Source: CALCCV01 sp964388665 (GTDB lineage: Bacteria; Bdellovibrionota; Bdellovibrionia; Bdellovibrionales; Bdellovibrionaceae). From it: DNA of 28,454 nucleotides. The notes below the pieces were generated by a model that searched no databases, was not told the origin of the DNA, and saw only the letters and a list, made by a program, of their open reading frames with translations. A program made the translations under genes and the position numbers. Shown here in pieces: positions 14,647-23,884 of this stretch (position 1 is the stretch's first letter; every line of letters begins with the position of its first letter). The stretch spans positions 1 through 28,454 of the forward strand of contig CAYMBJ010000050.1 in NCBI GenBank assembly GCA_964388665.1, written 5' to 3'.

Positions 14647-16874
14647 GAAACCTCTTTGCGGTTATCACACCACTCGGCTGTGGAAATAGCAAACTCTCTG
14701 CCCCAGGTCACATGTTTTCGTTGAACTTCACCTATGTTCATGATCTGCAGGGCTTCGGTGGCCGAAGACGCCCCCACCCTTTCGGTCACACTCAAGCCCA
14801 CATTTGAAAACTTTTCTTTGAGCTGAGCACTGACCGCATTGACCTCAGAGGCCTTCACTACAAAAACGGCCGAATACATATCTTCACTCATGAGCTCGGT
14901 CGGCGACTCAAAGGACTCGAGAACCTTTTCGGTGATCTCAAAACCCAAATCCTGTGTGCACATCTTCATGAGGGTCCAAAAGAGCCCGCCCACGCCGACA
15001 CTTCTGGTGGTGGCGATGGTGTCGCAATTTTCTAAAATCATTTCGCGAATGGTTTTTAAAAAGTGATAGCCGGTCTCGCAATCAAACTGCCCCTCATAGA
15101 TGGACTCTACCTTGAGCGCTTCTGAGATTTGAGCCACTGCCTTGACCTGCGGACAGCGCACCCACAAGAGCCTTCCCTCACCAACAAAATGATCGCGCGG
15201 AATCGCATTGAGGTCGATTTCGCTCAGGCCAATCATGCCAGTTGCAGGAGTCGAGGTGATGTTTTGACCAAAGGTTTCGTTGTAAAAGCTGACATTGCCA
15301 CTCACTACAGGGGCATCCAAAGTCTTTGCCGCTTTGGCGATGCACTCAACAGAAGTGACAAACTCAGCCATTATGCCTGCCTTTTCGGGGTTACCAAAAT
15401 TCAGACAGTCCGTCACAGCCATTGGCAAAAATCCCTTCACCGCCATTTGCAGGGCTGGATAAAAGACGGCATCAAAGGCACCTAGCTCTGGGTTCATGCG
15501 CATAAATGCGGGACGACACCCCACCGCCACACTCAAGGCGCGCCCAGAGGGCAGTCGCAATATGGCCAGGCTCTCACTGCAATCACGAACCGTGCGCCCA
15601 CCCACGCGTTGGTCGTACTGACGGTAAATCTCTTTTTTGCTCTGAAAGACGGGCGATTTAGAAAGCTCGGCAAAAACGCGCTCGACATAGCCAAACGTGT
15701 TGCTCATTTCGCTCAAGGGCAGATTGCGCCCCTGTTTGCGCGGAAGCCCCACAGCTCGGTCGTACTTAGGAGCGGAGTCAACAATGAGGCTGGGTTTGAT
15801 TTTTGTTAAAACTTCGCCATGGTGGGAGATCACTATGTGGGGATCCTGAGTGACCTGACCCAAAACCGCCGCGTCCAAATCCCATCGATTAAAAATTGCC
15901 GCCACCTCGTCAAAATCTTCGGGCTTTAAAATCAACAGCATGCGCTCTTGGGACTCGCTGAGCAAAATCTCTTCGGCAGAGATGCTGCTGTCGCGCACGG
16001 GAACCTTATCCAAATCCAAAGTCAGGCCAACGCCTCCTTTGGCGGCCATTTCAAAAGAGCTTGAGGTGAGGCCCGCTGCACCCATATCCTGCATCGCCAC
16101 AATCTTTTTTGTTTGCAGCGCCTCGAGACAGGCTTCGATCAGCAGCTTTTCGAAAAATGGATCACCGATCTGCACATTGGGTTTTTTACTTTCGGTATCA
16201 TCAGAAAAACTCTCGCTCGCCATACTGGCGCCGTGAACGCCATCGCGCCCCGTTTTGGCGCCGACATAGACCACTAAATTTCCTGGCCCCTGAGCTCCGC
16301 TCAATGCCATAGGCATGCCTTCTTCAATCAACCCGACCGCCATCGCATTGACAAGCACGTTGGTGTTGTAGGAGCTATGAAACTCGGTCTGTCCAGTGAC
16401 GGTGGGCACACCTACGCAATTGCCATAACCGCCAATCCCCTTGACCACGCCCTCGATGATGCTCGGCATACGCGGCGCCGTCACTTCACCAAAACACAAA
16501 AAGTCTGCGAGCGCGATGGGCCTTGCTCCCATCGTAAAGATGTCACGCAAGATGCCGCCCACACCAGTCGCGGCCCCCTGGTAGGGTTCAATAAAGGAAG
16601 GATGGTTGTGGCTTTCCATTTTGAAGGCAACCTTTTCTCCCTGCCCCAAATCGATCACGCCAGCATTTTCACCCTCAGACTCCATGGTGCGAGAGTTGCG
16701 GTAACTGAATTTTCGCAAATGAATTTTAGAGCTCTTGTAACTGCAGTGTTCACTCCAGAGCGCCGAGAACAGGGCCCATTCGACACCCTTGGGCTCACGT
16801 CCCAGTAAGGATTTGATCAATTCGTACTCGTGGGAATTGAGGCGATAGTGCTTTAATCTGGCTTCAATATTCAT
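14637..16874 (-). CDS. purL: FGAM synthase subunit PurL (small type)
   Basis: Synthetase subunit of phosphoribosylformylglycinamidine synthase: FGAR, ATP and ammonia from PurQ give FGAM. 745 residues, the size of the separate-subunit form that works with PurS and PurQ, both encoded just upstream. Visible motifs: WSEHCSYKSSK (40-50), KMESHNHPS (85-93), GAATGVGGILRDIFTMGARP (100-119), and a second AIRS-like half with DCLNFGNPEKAG and PVVSGNVSFYNE. The ATG overlaps the purQ stop as ATGA. Confidence 0.98.
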   Translation of the reverse strand: MNIEARLKHYRLNSHEYELIKSLLGREPKGVEWALFSALWSEHCSYKSSKIHLRKFSYRNSRTMESEGENAGVIDLGQGEKVAFKMESHNHPSFIEPYQGAATGVGGILRDIFTMGARPIALADFLCFGEVTAPRMPSIIEGVVKGIGGYGNCVGVPTVTGQTEFHSSYNTNVLVNAMAVGLIEEGMPMALSGAQGPGNLVVYVGAKTGRDGVHGASMASESFSDDTESKKPNVQIGDPFFEKLLIEACLEALQTKKIVAMQDMGAAGLTSSSFEMAAKGGVGLTLDLDKVPVRDSSISAEEILLSESQERMLLILKPEDFDEVAAIFNRWDLDAAVLGQVTQDPHIVISHHGEVLTKIKPSLIVDSAPKYDRAVGLPRKQGRNLPLSEMSNTFGYVERVFAELSKSPVFQSKKEIYRQYDQRVGGRTVRDCSESLAILRLPSGRALSVAVGCRPAFMRMNPELGAFDAVFYPALQMAVKGFLPMAVTDCLNFGNPEKAGIMAEFVTSVECIAKAAKTLDAPVVSGNVSFYNETFGQNITSTPATGMIGLSEIDLNAIPRDHFVGEGRLLWVRCPQVKAVAQISEALKVESIYEGQFDCETGYHFLKTIREMILENCDTIATTRSVGVGGLFWTLMKMCTQDLGFEITEKVLESFESPTELMSEDMYSAVFVVKASEVNAVSAQLKEKFSNVGLSVTERVGASSATEALQIMNIGEVQRKHVTWGREFAISTAEWCDNRKEVSWI

Positions 16875-17509
16875 ACAAACAGAGCTCCATCCTGACTTCC
16901 CATCCAGGCAAAAAGTGCACGTTCCGGATGAGGCATCAAGGCCATAACATTTTTCTTTTCATTCATGACTCCTGCGACATCATCTAATGAGCCATTGGGA
17001 TTGTCTTCGTAGGTGAACCACACCATGTCTTTGTCCCACAATCTTTTGAGCTGATCCTTTTCACAAACAAAGCGCCCCTCACCATGGGCAATGGGCAAAT
17101 TGAACCTTTGCCCGGTCTTAGCTTGCGGCAAAAAGCCCTTGGCAGAGTTCTGCAATTTGACCTGCACCCAATCATCAATAAAACGCAAATTTGAATTGCG
17201 AATCAAAGCTCCCGGCAGCAGTCCGGATTCGCACAGAACTTGAAAGCCATTGCATATACCCAATACCGGCTTGCCTGCCTTGGCAAAGGCGCGCACCGAG
17301 GTCATGGCCTGACTTTTGGCCGCCATGGCGCCACAGCGCAGATAGTCCCCATACGAAAAGCCACCTGGTACAATCACTGCATCCAAACCAGAAACTTCAA
17401 AGTGATCCTTGTGCCAGCACCACACGGGGGTGTGCCCGCGAGCGCTCACCATCTGCCATACGTCACGGTCACAGTTGGTCCCAGGAAATCGCAGCACTCC
17501 TATTTTCAT
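16871..17509 (-). CDS. purQ: FGAM synthase glutaminase subunit PurQ
   Basis: Class I glutamine amidotransferase that supplies ammonia to PurL. 212 residues, slightly short but complete. Nucleophile Cys86 in GICNGFQ; His194 and Glu196 in MPHPERA complete the triad. The oxyanion strand VPGGFSYGDYLRCGA (48-62) is typical. Overlaps purS (ATGA) at its start and purL (ATGA) at its end, fitting 1:1 translation of complex subunits. Confidence 0.97.
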   Translation of the reverse strand: MKIGVLRFPGTNCDRDVWQMVSARGHTPVWCWHKDHFEVSGLDAVIVPGGFSYGDYLRCGAMAAKSQAMTSVRAFAKAGKPVLGICNGFQVLCESGLLPGALIRNSNLRFIDDWVQVKLQNSAKGFLPQAKTGQRFNLPIAHGEGRFVCEKDQLKRLWDKDMVWFTYEDNPNGSLDDVAGVMNEKKNVMALMPHPERALFAWMGSQDGALFV

Positions 17510-17748
17510 TCGGATTGCCTTTCGATCACAAAGGTCTCAAGCAATGGGTTGTAAAGAACGAACTCCGTCATGGCCTTGACCTTGCTCTCGGCTTTCTCAA
17601 CATCGGTTTCGTCCACTTCGATTTCGACGTACTTACCGATTCGGCAGTTTTCTAGCTCATAGTGATTGTCTTTAAGCAACTTTTCAACGGTGCGCCCCTG
17701 CGTATCGAGCAGTACACTTCTGGGCATAATGCGAACTCCAAATTTCAC
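17506..17748 (-). CDS. purS: FGAM synthase subunit PurS
   Basis: 80-residue PurS, needed to assemble PurL with PurQ and pass ammonia between them. The start is GTG, preceded by AAAGGAG. The sequence has the family pattern: MPRSVLLDTQGRTVEKLL, then GKYVEIEVDE, and the C-terminal NPLLETFVIE. Located 24 nt after purC and overlapping purQ. Confidence 0.96.
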   Translation of the reverse strand: MKFGVRIMPRSVLLDTQGRTVEKLLKDNHYELENCRIGKYVEIEVDETDVEKAESKVKAMTEFVLYNPLLETFVIERQSE

Positions 17749-17772
17749 GGTCTCTTTCTCCTTTAAAAATTA

Positions 17773-18540
17773 CTAAAGCTCAACGCCAATGTGACTCATA
17801 TAGGTGCACAGGCGCTTGTGCACCTCTGCATAGGCTTCGGCCACGCCTCCCAAATCATTGCGAAAACGATCCTTGTCATACTTCTCCAGGGTCTTTGCGT
17901 CCCACAGGCGACAGCAGTCCGGCGTTATCTCGTCAGCCAATAGGAGTTTTCCGTCAGCATCACGACCGAATTCCAGCTTAAAATCAATCAAGCGAAAACC
18001 AAGATCGCCAAAAATATCCTTTAAATGCACATTCACTTCGAGAGCGGCGGTCTTGAGCGCCATCAGATCCACCTCGGGAGCTAGGCCCATCGCCAAAATC
18101 TGATCATCAGAAACAAAGGGGTCGCTTAGTCCATCATCTTTAAAATAAAACTCCACCACAGGTCGAGTCAGCGCACCACCTTCCGGGCGATGAAATCGCT
18201 TCGCGAGCGAACCCGCCACAGAATTTCGCACCACAACTTCGAGTGGAACGATTTTGACCTTTTCCACCTGCATATAGCGCTCGGTTTGCCATTGCACAAA
18301 GTGCGAGGCGATGCCTTTGCGGCGCAAATAACGAAAAATCAAGGTCGCCATTTCGCCATTGAGTCGCCCTTTATCAGCAAAGCTTCCCTTTTTTTGCGCA
18401 TTGAAGGCAGTGAGATCATCTTTGAACTCCATCCACACCTGGCGGGGAACATTGGGATCTTGATAAATCTTTTTTGCCTTACCTTCGTAAATCAGCTGAC
18501 CGAAACGCTCCTTCATCTTGTCTGTGTTTATTGAATTCAT
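17773..18540 (-). CDS. purC: SAICAR synthetase PurC
   Basis: Joins CAIR with aspartate using ATP to form SAICAR. 255 residues. YEGKAKKIY (18-26) is the ATP-binding beginning, followed by FKDDLTAFNAQKKG, VVRNSVAGSLAKRF and the signature LIDFKLEFGRD, then ADEITPDCCRLWD. ATG 18540 overlaps the purB stop by 4 nt and has GAGG 8 nt upstream. Confidence 0.97.
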   Translation of the reverse strand: MNSINTDKMKERFGQLIYEGKAKKIYQDPNVPRQVWMEFKDDLTAFNAQKKGSFADKGRLNGEMATLIFRYLRRKGIASHFVQWQTERYMQVEKVKIVPLEVVVRNSVAGSLAKRFHRPEGGALTRPVVEFYFKDDGLSDPFVSDDQILAMGLAPEVDLMALKTAALEVNVHLKDIFGDLGFRLIDFKLEFGRDADGKLLLADEITPDCCRLWDAKTLEKYDKDRFRNDLGGVAEAYAEVHKRLCTYMSHIGVEL

Positions 18541-19826
18541 AGATTGATCCTCTTCACTAATTGTTTAAATGCCTTTTGATGACCTTGACCCGAGAAAATA
18601 GAGTCCAATTCGGTTTTCGAAAAGTGCTTGCTCAGCACGCTGTCTTTTAAAATCAAATCGCGCATATGATCGCCGCGCCCGAGCGAATGCGCCACTCGCT
18701 GCACGTGCTTATAGGCCTCTTCACGCGAGAACCCCTGCTTTACCAAATGCAACAGCAGATGTGAGCTAAAGAGCGTGCCCTGTGAGAGTTCCAGGTTTTC
18801 AAGCATCTTCTTTTTATTAACATGCAAGCCATCCAAAAGGTCGGCCATGCGGTGTAAAGCATAGTCTACCACAATAAAAGCATCTGGAAAGATCACCCTC
18901 TCAACTGAGGAGTGCGAGATGTCACGCTCGTGCCAGAGAGCAATGTTTTCTAGCGCCGACAAAAAATAGCCTCGCACCAAGCGCGCAAGCCCGGTGATAT
19001 TTTCGGCGCTGATGGGATTTTTTTTATGAGGCATGGCCGAGCTGCCCTTTTGACCAACCGTAAATCCTTCGACCACTTCACTCACTTCAGATCTCTGCAA
19101 ATGCCGAAGCTCGACGGCCAAGCGCTCGAGCCCTGCCATCACAAAGCTCAGCGCACCGATCATTTCGGCATGCCGATCGCGAGGGATCACCTGTGTGGCA
19201 ACACTCTCTGCCTGCAAACCTAAACGCTTGGCCACTTTTTTCTCTACTTCAGGAGGCTGACTCGAATAGGTGCCAACCGCACCTGAGAGTTTGCAAATTT
19301 TAAAATTATCGAGAGCGAGCTCCAAGCGCCGATGATTGCGTTTGAGCTCCATCAAGAATCCCGCCATCTTGATCCCGAAACTCGTTGGCTCAGCAAACAT
19401 GCCGTGGGTTCGCCCTGGGCAAATGGTCGACTCGTGCTTTTTCACCAACTTTGACAAGGATCGTTCCAACCGCTGGACCCCGGCCATCAGCAGGTCTGTG
19501 GCTTCCCAAACCTGCAAGCTAAAAGCTGTGTCTAGAACATCAGATGAGGTCATACCGAAATGAACAAACTTTCCGTGGGGCCCCACATTCTCTGCAACTG
19601 AAGACACAAAGGCAATCACATCATGCTTGGTGATCTTTTCAATCTCTTGAATTCTTTTTACAGAGAACTTGGCTTTGGCACGGATACTGCGCGCGGCCGC
19701 TTTGGGTATGATTCCAAGCTCTGCTTGCGCCAATGCGACTTGAGTTTCTACTTCTAGCATTTTGCCAAAGCGATGCTCTAAGTCCCAAAGGACTCCCATT
19801 TCAGCTCGGGTGTAACGTTCGATCAC
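18537..19826 (-). CDS. purB: adenylosuccinate lyase PurB
   Basis: Splits SAICAR to AICAR and adenylosuccinate to AMP, releasing fumarate. 429 residues. Fumarase/aspartase-superfamily signatures are clear: GMTSSDVLDT (91-100), GRTHGMFAEPT with His141 (138-148), and GSSAMPHKKNP (261-271) holding the catalytic serine. The start is GTG at 19826, inside the 3' end of the upstream gene (26-nt overlap) with GAGGAAGGA upstream. Coupled to purC downstream. Confidence 0.97.
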   Translation of the reverse strand: MIERYTRAEMGVLWDLEHRFGKMLEVETQVALAQAELGIIPKAAARSIRAKAKFSVKRIQEIEKITKHDVIAFVSSVAENVGPHGKFVHFGMTSSDVLDTAFSLQVWEATDLLMAGVQRLERSLSKLVKKHESTICPGRTHGMFAEPTSFGIKMAGFLMELKRNHRRLELALDNFKICKLSGAVGTYSSQPPEVEKKVAKRLGLQAESVATQVIPRDRHAEMIGALSFVMAGLERLAVELRHLQRSEVSEVVEGFTVGQKGSSAMPHKKNPISAENITGLARLVRGYFLSALENIALWHERDISHSSVERVIFPDAFIVVDYALHRMADLLDGLHVNKKKMLENLELSQGTLFSSHLLLHLVKQGFSREEAYKHVQRVAHSLGRGDHMRDLILKDSVLSKHFSKTELDSIFSGQGHQKAFKQLVKRINL

Positions 19827-21141
19827 GATCTTTTTCCTTCCTCAACCGAATCCATCCTGCCAATTCTTCCAAATCTTCATTCTGCACTTGCGCCATGTCT
19901 GACCAGGAGTAATAAGACCACTGCTCCGGCGAACTGCCGATGACCATTTTTGCCAGACGCGGCCGTCCCACCGAATCTTCGCGGTAAACCGGAAATCGTG
20001 GTGGCCCAATCTCTTTGTAAGTATGACGAAACTCACGCGGATAGTCTTTAAGTTGCACGAAATCCACTTTCCCCATCCTATGATTGATGGCCGCAGAGAT
20101 CTTTTCGCCCAATGCTTTTAAGTAATCAGAGTTGAATCTTTGTACAAAGGGAGCTTTTGCCCAAATTGCCCAGGTGTGTTGGCTCATTGCTTTTTGCACG
20201 ATCAGATAATTTTCTCGAGACCAAAACAAATCAGGATCGCCAATAAACACAAAATGATCCGGAAATTTATTAAAGTACTCGACGTCTTTCAAAGTGAATT
20301 CGTATCGCAACCAGCAAGACTCTGGATCTCGCCCCGTTTGCCCATATAGGGTTTTGCCCGCCGACTGCGATAAAAAGTAAGTCTCTTCACTGGTGAGCAT
20401 CCACACCGCGGCCAAAGACTTCGTGAGCCCCACCCACTCGCCCGTGGTTTCAATGGCAAAAAAACTCTCGGGATGCGACTTCAAAGCGACGTCTTTAAAA
20501 ACGCTGTGGCTAGAAACCTGTATGCCATCCTGTTTGAGCATCTCCAGAGCCTTGGCATAGTCAGAAAGATTAAACTGCCGAAAGGAAAAGCTCTGGCGAA
20601 TACGTCGCTGTGATTTCTTGTCCCAATCAATCACCCTGCGAAAGCTCATTTCGCGAGTGCTCCCCCAAATTTCGTTAAAGTACTCAAGCCAGTACTTAGC
20701 AAAAAAAGCCGGCTCGGCATTCAAGCTCGTGGTCACGGGCCCGGAGGTGGAGGCGTGAGCAGACGCGGAGGCCTGCGCTCTTCGATCCGCTTTTCTCCGA
20801 TTGAAGGGACCGCGTTTATTTTGAATGTCTGCAGTCGAGCGCTCCAGATAGAAGTTTGCCATGGGCCCCTTCATTTCGTAGGGACCATCTGCAAGCCAGG
20901 CACAAATTCCACCGCCCTGTTCAATGATCTGCCCATCCAACTCCAATCGAGATTTCCATTCTGGATGAGATTCTAATCCGGCAATTCCAAAAGGACCTTC
21001 AAAATCTTCTGTGGACCAATTACCAAGATCATGAGTAAGATCCAAAAAACCGACGCTGAGACCCAACTTTCGAGCCTGCAACGCCAAATGCTGACCTCTG
21101 CCAAAAGCACTTACAATAAAGAGATCAAAATCTGTTTTCAT
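19801..21141 (-). CDS. unknown protein with Rossmann-like N-terminus, inside the pur operon
   Basis: 446 residues, ATG 21141. The N-terminus DLFIVSAFGRGQHLALQARKLGLSVGFLDL (6-33) resembles a dinucleotide-binding beta-alpha-beta: GRG (14-16), then Gly27, with Asp34 at the end of the second strand. That is the pattern of FAD/NAD-binding proteins. A low-complexity stretch rich in Ala and Ser follows (about 121-140). The rest has many aromatic residues (WLEYFNEIW, QWSYYSWSDM) and no motif I can name. No signal peptide or transmembrane helix. It lies 74 nt after purN and overlaps purB by 26 nt, so it is read with the purine genes. It might be a flavoprotein-like oxidoreductase, but a purine role is only suggested by position. 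Confidence 0.75.
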   Translation of the reverse strand: MKTDFDLFIVSAFGRGQHLALQARKLGLSVGFLDLTHDLGNWSTEDFEGPFGIAGLESHPEWKSRLELDGQIIEQGGGICAWLADGPYEMKGPMANFYLERSTADIQNKRGPFNRRKADRRAQASASAHASTSGPVTTSLNAEPAFFAKYWLEYFNEIWGSTREMSFRRVIDWDKKSQRRIRQSFSFRQFNLSDYAKALEMLKQDGIQVSSHSVFKDVALKSHPESFFAIETTGEWVGLTKSLAAVWMLTSEETYFLSQSAGKTLYGQTGRDPESCWLRYEFTLKDVEYFNKFPDHFVFIGDPDLFWSRENYLIVQKAMSQHTWAIWAKAPFVQRFNSDYLKALGEKISAAINHRMGKVDFVQLKDYPREFRHTYKEIGPPRFPVYREDSVGRPRLAKMVIGSSPEQWSYYSWSDMAQVQNEDLEELAGWIRLRKEKDRDRTLHPS

Positions 21142-21215
21142 AGAGGGCCGAAGTGTAACTGTAACTGCGACATTCGGTCAAAAACAAAATCCCTACGCAA
21201 GCTCAACCGATGACC

Positions 21216-21776
21216 CTATGTGATCTGCAAAAAACTTGCACATTGACGCACAAGTCGCTGCTCAATGGTGGCAATTAAAAACTTTGCCTGATCCAAGCTC
21301 TGCGGAAGAGGCTCTAGAGCCCTTTGACTGAGGACCGCCCCCTCATCAAGCCCAGGCGTCACCAGATGCACGCTTGCGCCAACGCCTGTTTGCGTGGCAA
21401 AGCTCTTTTCAATGGCATTCAATCCTTTGTGCTGCGGCAATAGTGAAGGATGCAGGTTGATCATGCGACCGGCAAAGGCAGCAATCACCTCCGCTGGAAC
21501 AATTCGCATAAAACCCAATAAAAAAACATGAGTGATGCCATATTCTTGCAATACAGATTGCAGTCGCTGCCAATCGGGTTGCTGATGGGACATCAGCTCC
21601 ACCGGCACTCCCATGCGCCGCGCCTTTTTTACTCCCGGAGCTTGGGCTCGACTTGAAATCACCAATCCCACAGCAAAACTTTCTTGTAAATCTAAGACAG
21701 CTTGCAAATTGGAGCCGCGCCCAGAAATCCAGACCGCCCACCTTTGGCGTGATTTAAGAGCCGATCTCATTCTCAA
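21216..21776 (-). CDS. purN: phosphoribosylglycinamide formyltransferase PurN
   Basis: Transfers a formyl group from 10-formyl-tetrahydrofolate to GAR. 186 residues from TTG 21776, which overlaps the purM stop as TTGA; ATG 21770 is an equally possible start two codons on. Motifs: WISGRGSNLQAVLD (16-29), Asn107 and His109 in INLHPSLLPQHKG, and Asp144 in VTPGLDEGAVLSQ, the three catalytic residues known from E. coli PurN. Slightly shorter than the usual 190-215 residues but complete. Confidence 0.96.
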   Translation of the reverse strand: MRMRSALKSRQRWAVWISGRGSNLQAVLDLQESFAVGLVISSRAQAPGVKKARRMGVPVELMSHQQPDWQRLQSVLQEYGITHVFLLGFMRIVPAEVIAAFAGRMINLHPSLLPQHKGLNAIEKSFATQTGVGASVHLVTPGLDEGAVLSQRALEPLPQSLDQAKFLIATIEQRLVRQCASFLQIT

Positions 21777-22789
21777 AGCTCAGTCCACGCACTGTAATCC
21801 ACACTTGCCTCCTGCGATGGATCTTCTAAATCAATCACGCGGCCCACGGCAATGGCTTCAAAGCCGGCATTTTCAATCACCGCACGAGCCAGGGGCTCAT
21901 TGATTGGCGAAACCGCCAAAACCAAGCCGACACCGCAGTTGAGAGATTCCAGCATCTCTTGGGCTGACATTTCCGAGCGCCTCTGCACTTCTAAAAAGGG
22001 CTCCGGAAACGGCCAAGTTTTTAGTAGGGCCTGAGTTCCCTTTGGTAACACACGTGGGACATTTTCCATCCCGCCTCCCGTGATGTGGGCTATCGCATTT
22101 ACCAACTGGCTGGCCATCAAGGCTTTAGCCAATTTCACATAAAGAGCTGTGGGCTTCATAAGTATGTCTAGCCAGGCGGCGAGATCCTTTTCAAAGAGTT
22201 TCCGCAGCAACGAATATCCATTGGAATGAAAGCCTGAGGAACTCACCCCCAGCAGCACATCGCCCACGCGAACGCGCTGAGCTCCCAGCCGCTCATCTTC
22301 GTCCACCATGCCTATGGCAAAGCCAGCACAGTCAAAATGGGGCGCACGGTACACACCTGGCATCTCGGCGGTTTCGCCGCCAATCAGCGCGCACTCCGCC
22401 TCTACGCAGGCCTGCCGAACCGAAGTTAAGAACTCTTTGGCCTGCTCCTCATCGAGCTTGGCCACAGCATAGTAATCTAAAAAAAACAGAGGCACGCCGC
22501 CAGTGCAGATCAGGTCGTTCACACACATGGCCACCAGATCCTGACCAATGCCACGCAGGCGCTGGTGTTCTGCGGCCAAAATCACCTTGGTCCCCACGCC
22601 ATCGGTGCAGGCCACCATACAGGGCTTTTTCATTTGCGGAAAATCCGCGCGAAACAGCGCCGCAAATCCACCAACGCCATCCACAAGCCGTGATTGCCAA
22701 GCCTGATTGCCAGGATCTTTTTGCAACCACTCCACCAGCCGATCCCCTGCCTCTACGTCCACACCAGAATTTTTATATGTTTGTTTCAT
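21773..22789 (-). CDS. purM: AIR synthetase PurM
   Basis: Cyclises FGAM to AIR with ATP. ATG 22789 gives 338 residues beginning MKQTYKNSGVDVEAGD, the usual PurM beginning. The frame opens six codons earlier at a GTG with no binding site; AGGAG lies unusually close to the ATG (1 nt). Motifs: CTDGVGTK (61-68), NDLICTGGVPLFFLDYYA (91-108), GGETAEMPGVY (137-147), SSSGFHSNGYSL and HITGGGMENVPRVLP. First gene of the pur operon. The 195-bp upstream gap is shared with the divergent outer-membrane gene, and I found no convincing promoter, PurR-like operator or riboswitch there. Confidence 0.96.
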   Translation of the reverse strand: MKQTYKNSGVDVEAGDRLVEWLQKDPGNQAWQSRLVDGVGGFAALFRADFPQMKKPCMVACTDGVGTKVILAAEHQRLRGIGQDLVAMCVNDLICTGGVPLFFLDYYAVAKLDEEQAKEFLTSVRQACVEAECALIGGETAEMPGVYRAPHFDCAGFAIGMVDEDERLGAQRVRVGDVLLGVSSSGFHSNGYSLLRKLFEKDLAAWLDILMKPTALYVKLAKALMASQLVNAIAHITGGGMENVPRVLPKGTQALLKTWPFPEPFLEVQRRSEMSAQEMLESLNCGVGLVLAVSPINEPLARAVIENAGFEAIAVGRVIDLEDPSQEASVDYSAWTEL

Positions 22790-22984
22790 GCTCCTGAAAT
22801 AAAACACGAATTGCGATTTGACTGAACAAAAAAAGCGCCCATCACGAAAAAAGTATTATGTATCGCTACCTAGCTCAATTATGCGTCAGTTTCGATATCA
22901 ATTGGGTATCAAAGCGCCATCGCCACTCGGCTGGACCTAAATAGGACCTCAAATGGTGCCCAGTTCCTGCCGATAAGAACTCTG

Positions 22985-23764
22985 ATGAAAAATTGCACCC
23001 TTGTTTCACGATTGATGATTGAGGTTTTGCGAGGCTCTGCCAAGGCGCTTGTGGCATCTCTGCTTTGCTTTTCGCTATGTCTGTTCATTCCCAAAGTGTC
23101 TTTGGCGCAAATGGACCCGGACGAGGCCTATGACCCCTTTGCTGACTATAGCGAATTTGACGAAGCTTCCGACGAAGAGGCCGACATCTACTTTTTTAAG
23201 AATGGCCGCTTTTTAACGGCTGGCTTTGTCATTGGTCCACGCATTTTCACCGAAAACATGACCTCCATATACGGCTCGGGCGCCACCTACGGACTTTACT
23301 TGAGTTACTTTTTTGATTTGCGCTCAGCTCTTATGTTTGGTTTTCTCACTGGCGATCACTCTGTGGATTTGCGCACCCTTCCTTCTGGTTCCTATGCCGG
23401 CAATGTTTCACTCACGGCACTCAACTTGGATTATAAGCACTACTTCAACACCCAAAACATCACCCGGGGGCTTGCCGACCTGAATCCGTATTTGTTGTTG
23501 GGCTTTTCACAGTGGTCGCGGGCTTACACCCTAGATGGCATTGACAACGGTACAGACACAGACTCCACCGTGGGTGTGGATTTTGGCGCCGGCCTCGAGA
23601 TTCCGATGATGCGCAAAAAAGGCTATCTGGGCATCCAAGCGGTCTATCATTTGGTGAATTTCAACGACGAAAACAAGGGCTTTATCCTTACAGATCAAAA
23701 ATTAGAAAAGACCATCAGTGGTGACATCATAGATTTGGTATTTATTCTCGGTCTGAATTTCTAG
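22985..23764 (+). CDS. outer-membrane beta-barrel protein
   Basis: 259 residues. A signal peptide of about 41 residues (hydrophobic core ALVASLLCFSLCLFIPKVSLA) is followed by a very acidic stretch (MDPDEAYDPFADYSEFDEASDEEAD). Then come alternating beta strands typical of a small eight-to-ten-stranded barrel (TAGFVIGPRIF, GLYLSYFFDLRSALMFGFL, NPYLLLGFSQWSRAY, VGVDFGAGLEI, YLGIQAVYHLV), ending in the aromatic C-terminal signal LVFILGLNF. Binding site ahead of ATG 22985 is weak; the ATG at 23015 (residue 11) would give a more normal signal length. Function unknown. Divergent from purM. Confidence 0.8.
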   Translation: MKNCTLVSRLMIEVLRGSAKALVASLLCFSLCLFIPKVSLAQMDPDEAYDPFADYSEFDEASDEEADIYFFKNGRFLTAGFVIGPRIFTENMTSIYGSGATYGLYLSYFFDLRSALMFGFLTGDHSVDLRTLPSGSYAGNVSLTALNLDYKHYFNTQNITRGLADLNPYLLLGFSQWSRAYTLDGIDNGTDTDSTVGVDFGAGLEIPMMRKKGYLGIQAVYHLVNFNDENKGFILTDQKLEKTISGDIIDLVFILGLNF

Positions 23765-23884
23765 AAACTTATAGACGCTCACAATCACGATGCTGTCGAT
23801 GCGTGGCTCAACGCCTTAAGATTCATAGCTCTTGGATTTCGCCCCAGGTAGAGGGGAAACCCGTACAAGCGAAACAAAGTTCTC

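Noticed and set aside
17191..17655. Plus-strand open frame of 154 codons
   Set aside because: Antisense to purQ and purS; low-complexity His/Pro/Arg composition typical of a shadow frame.
22790..22984. Purine riboswitch or PurR-type operator before the pur operon
   Set aside because: I saw no purine aptamer core or palindromic operator, and only weak -10-like AT-rich patches on either strand.
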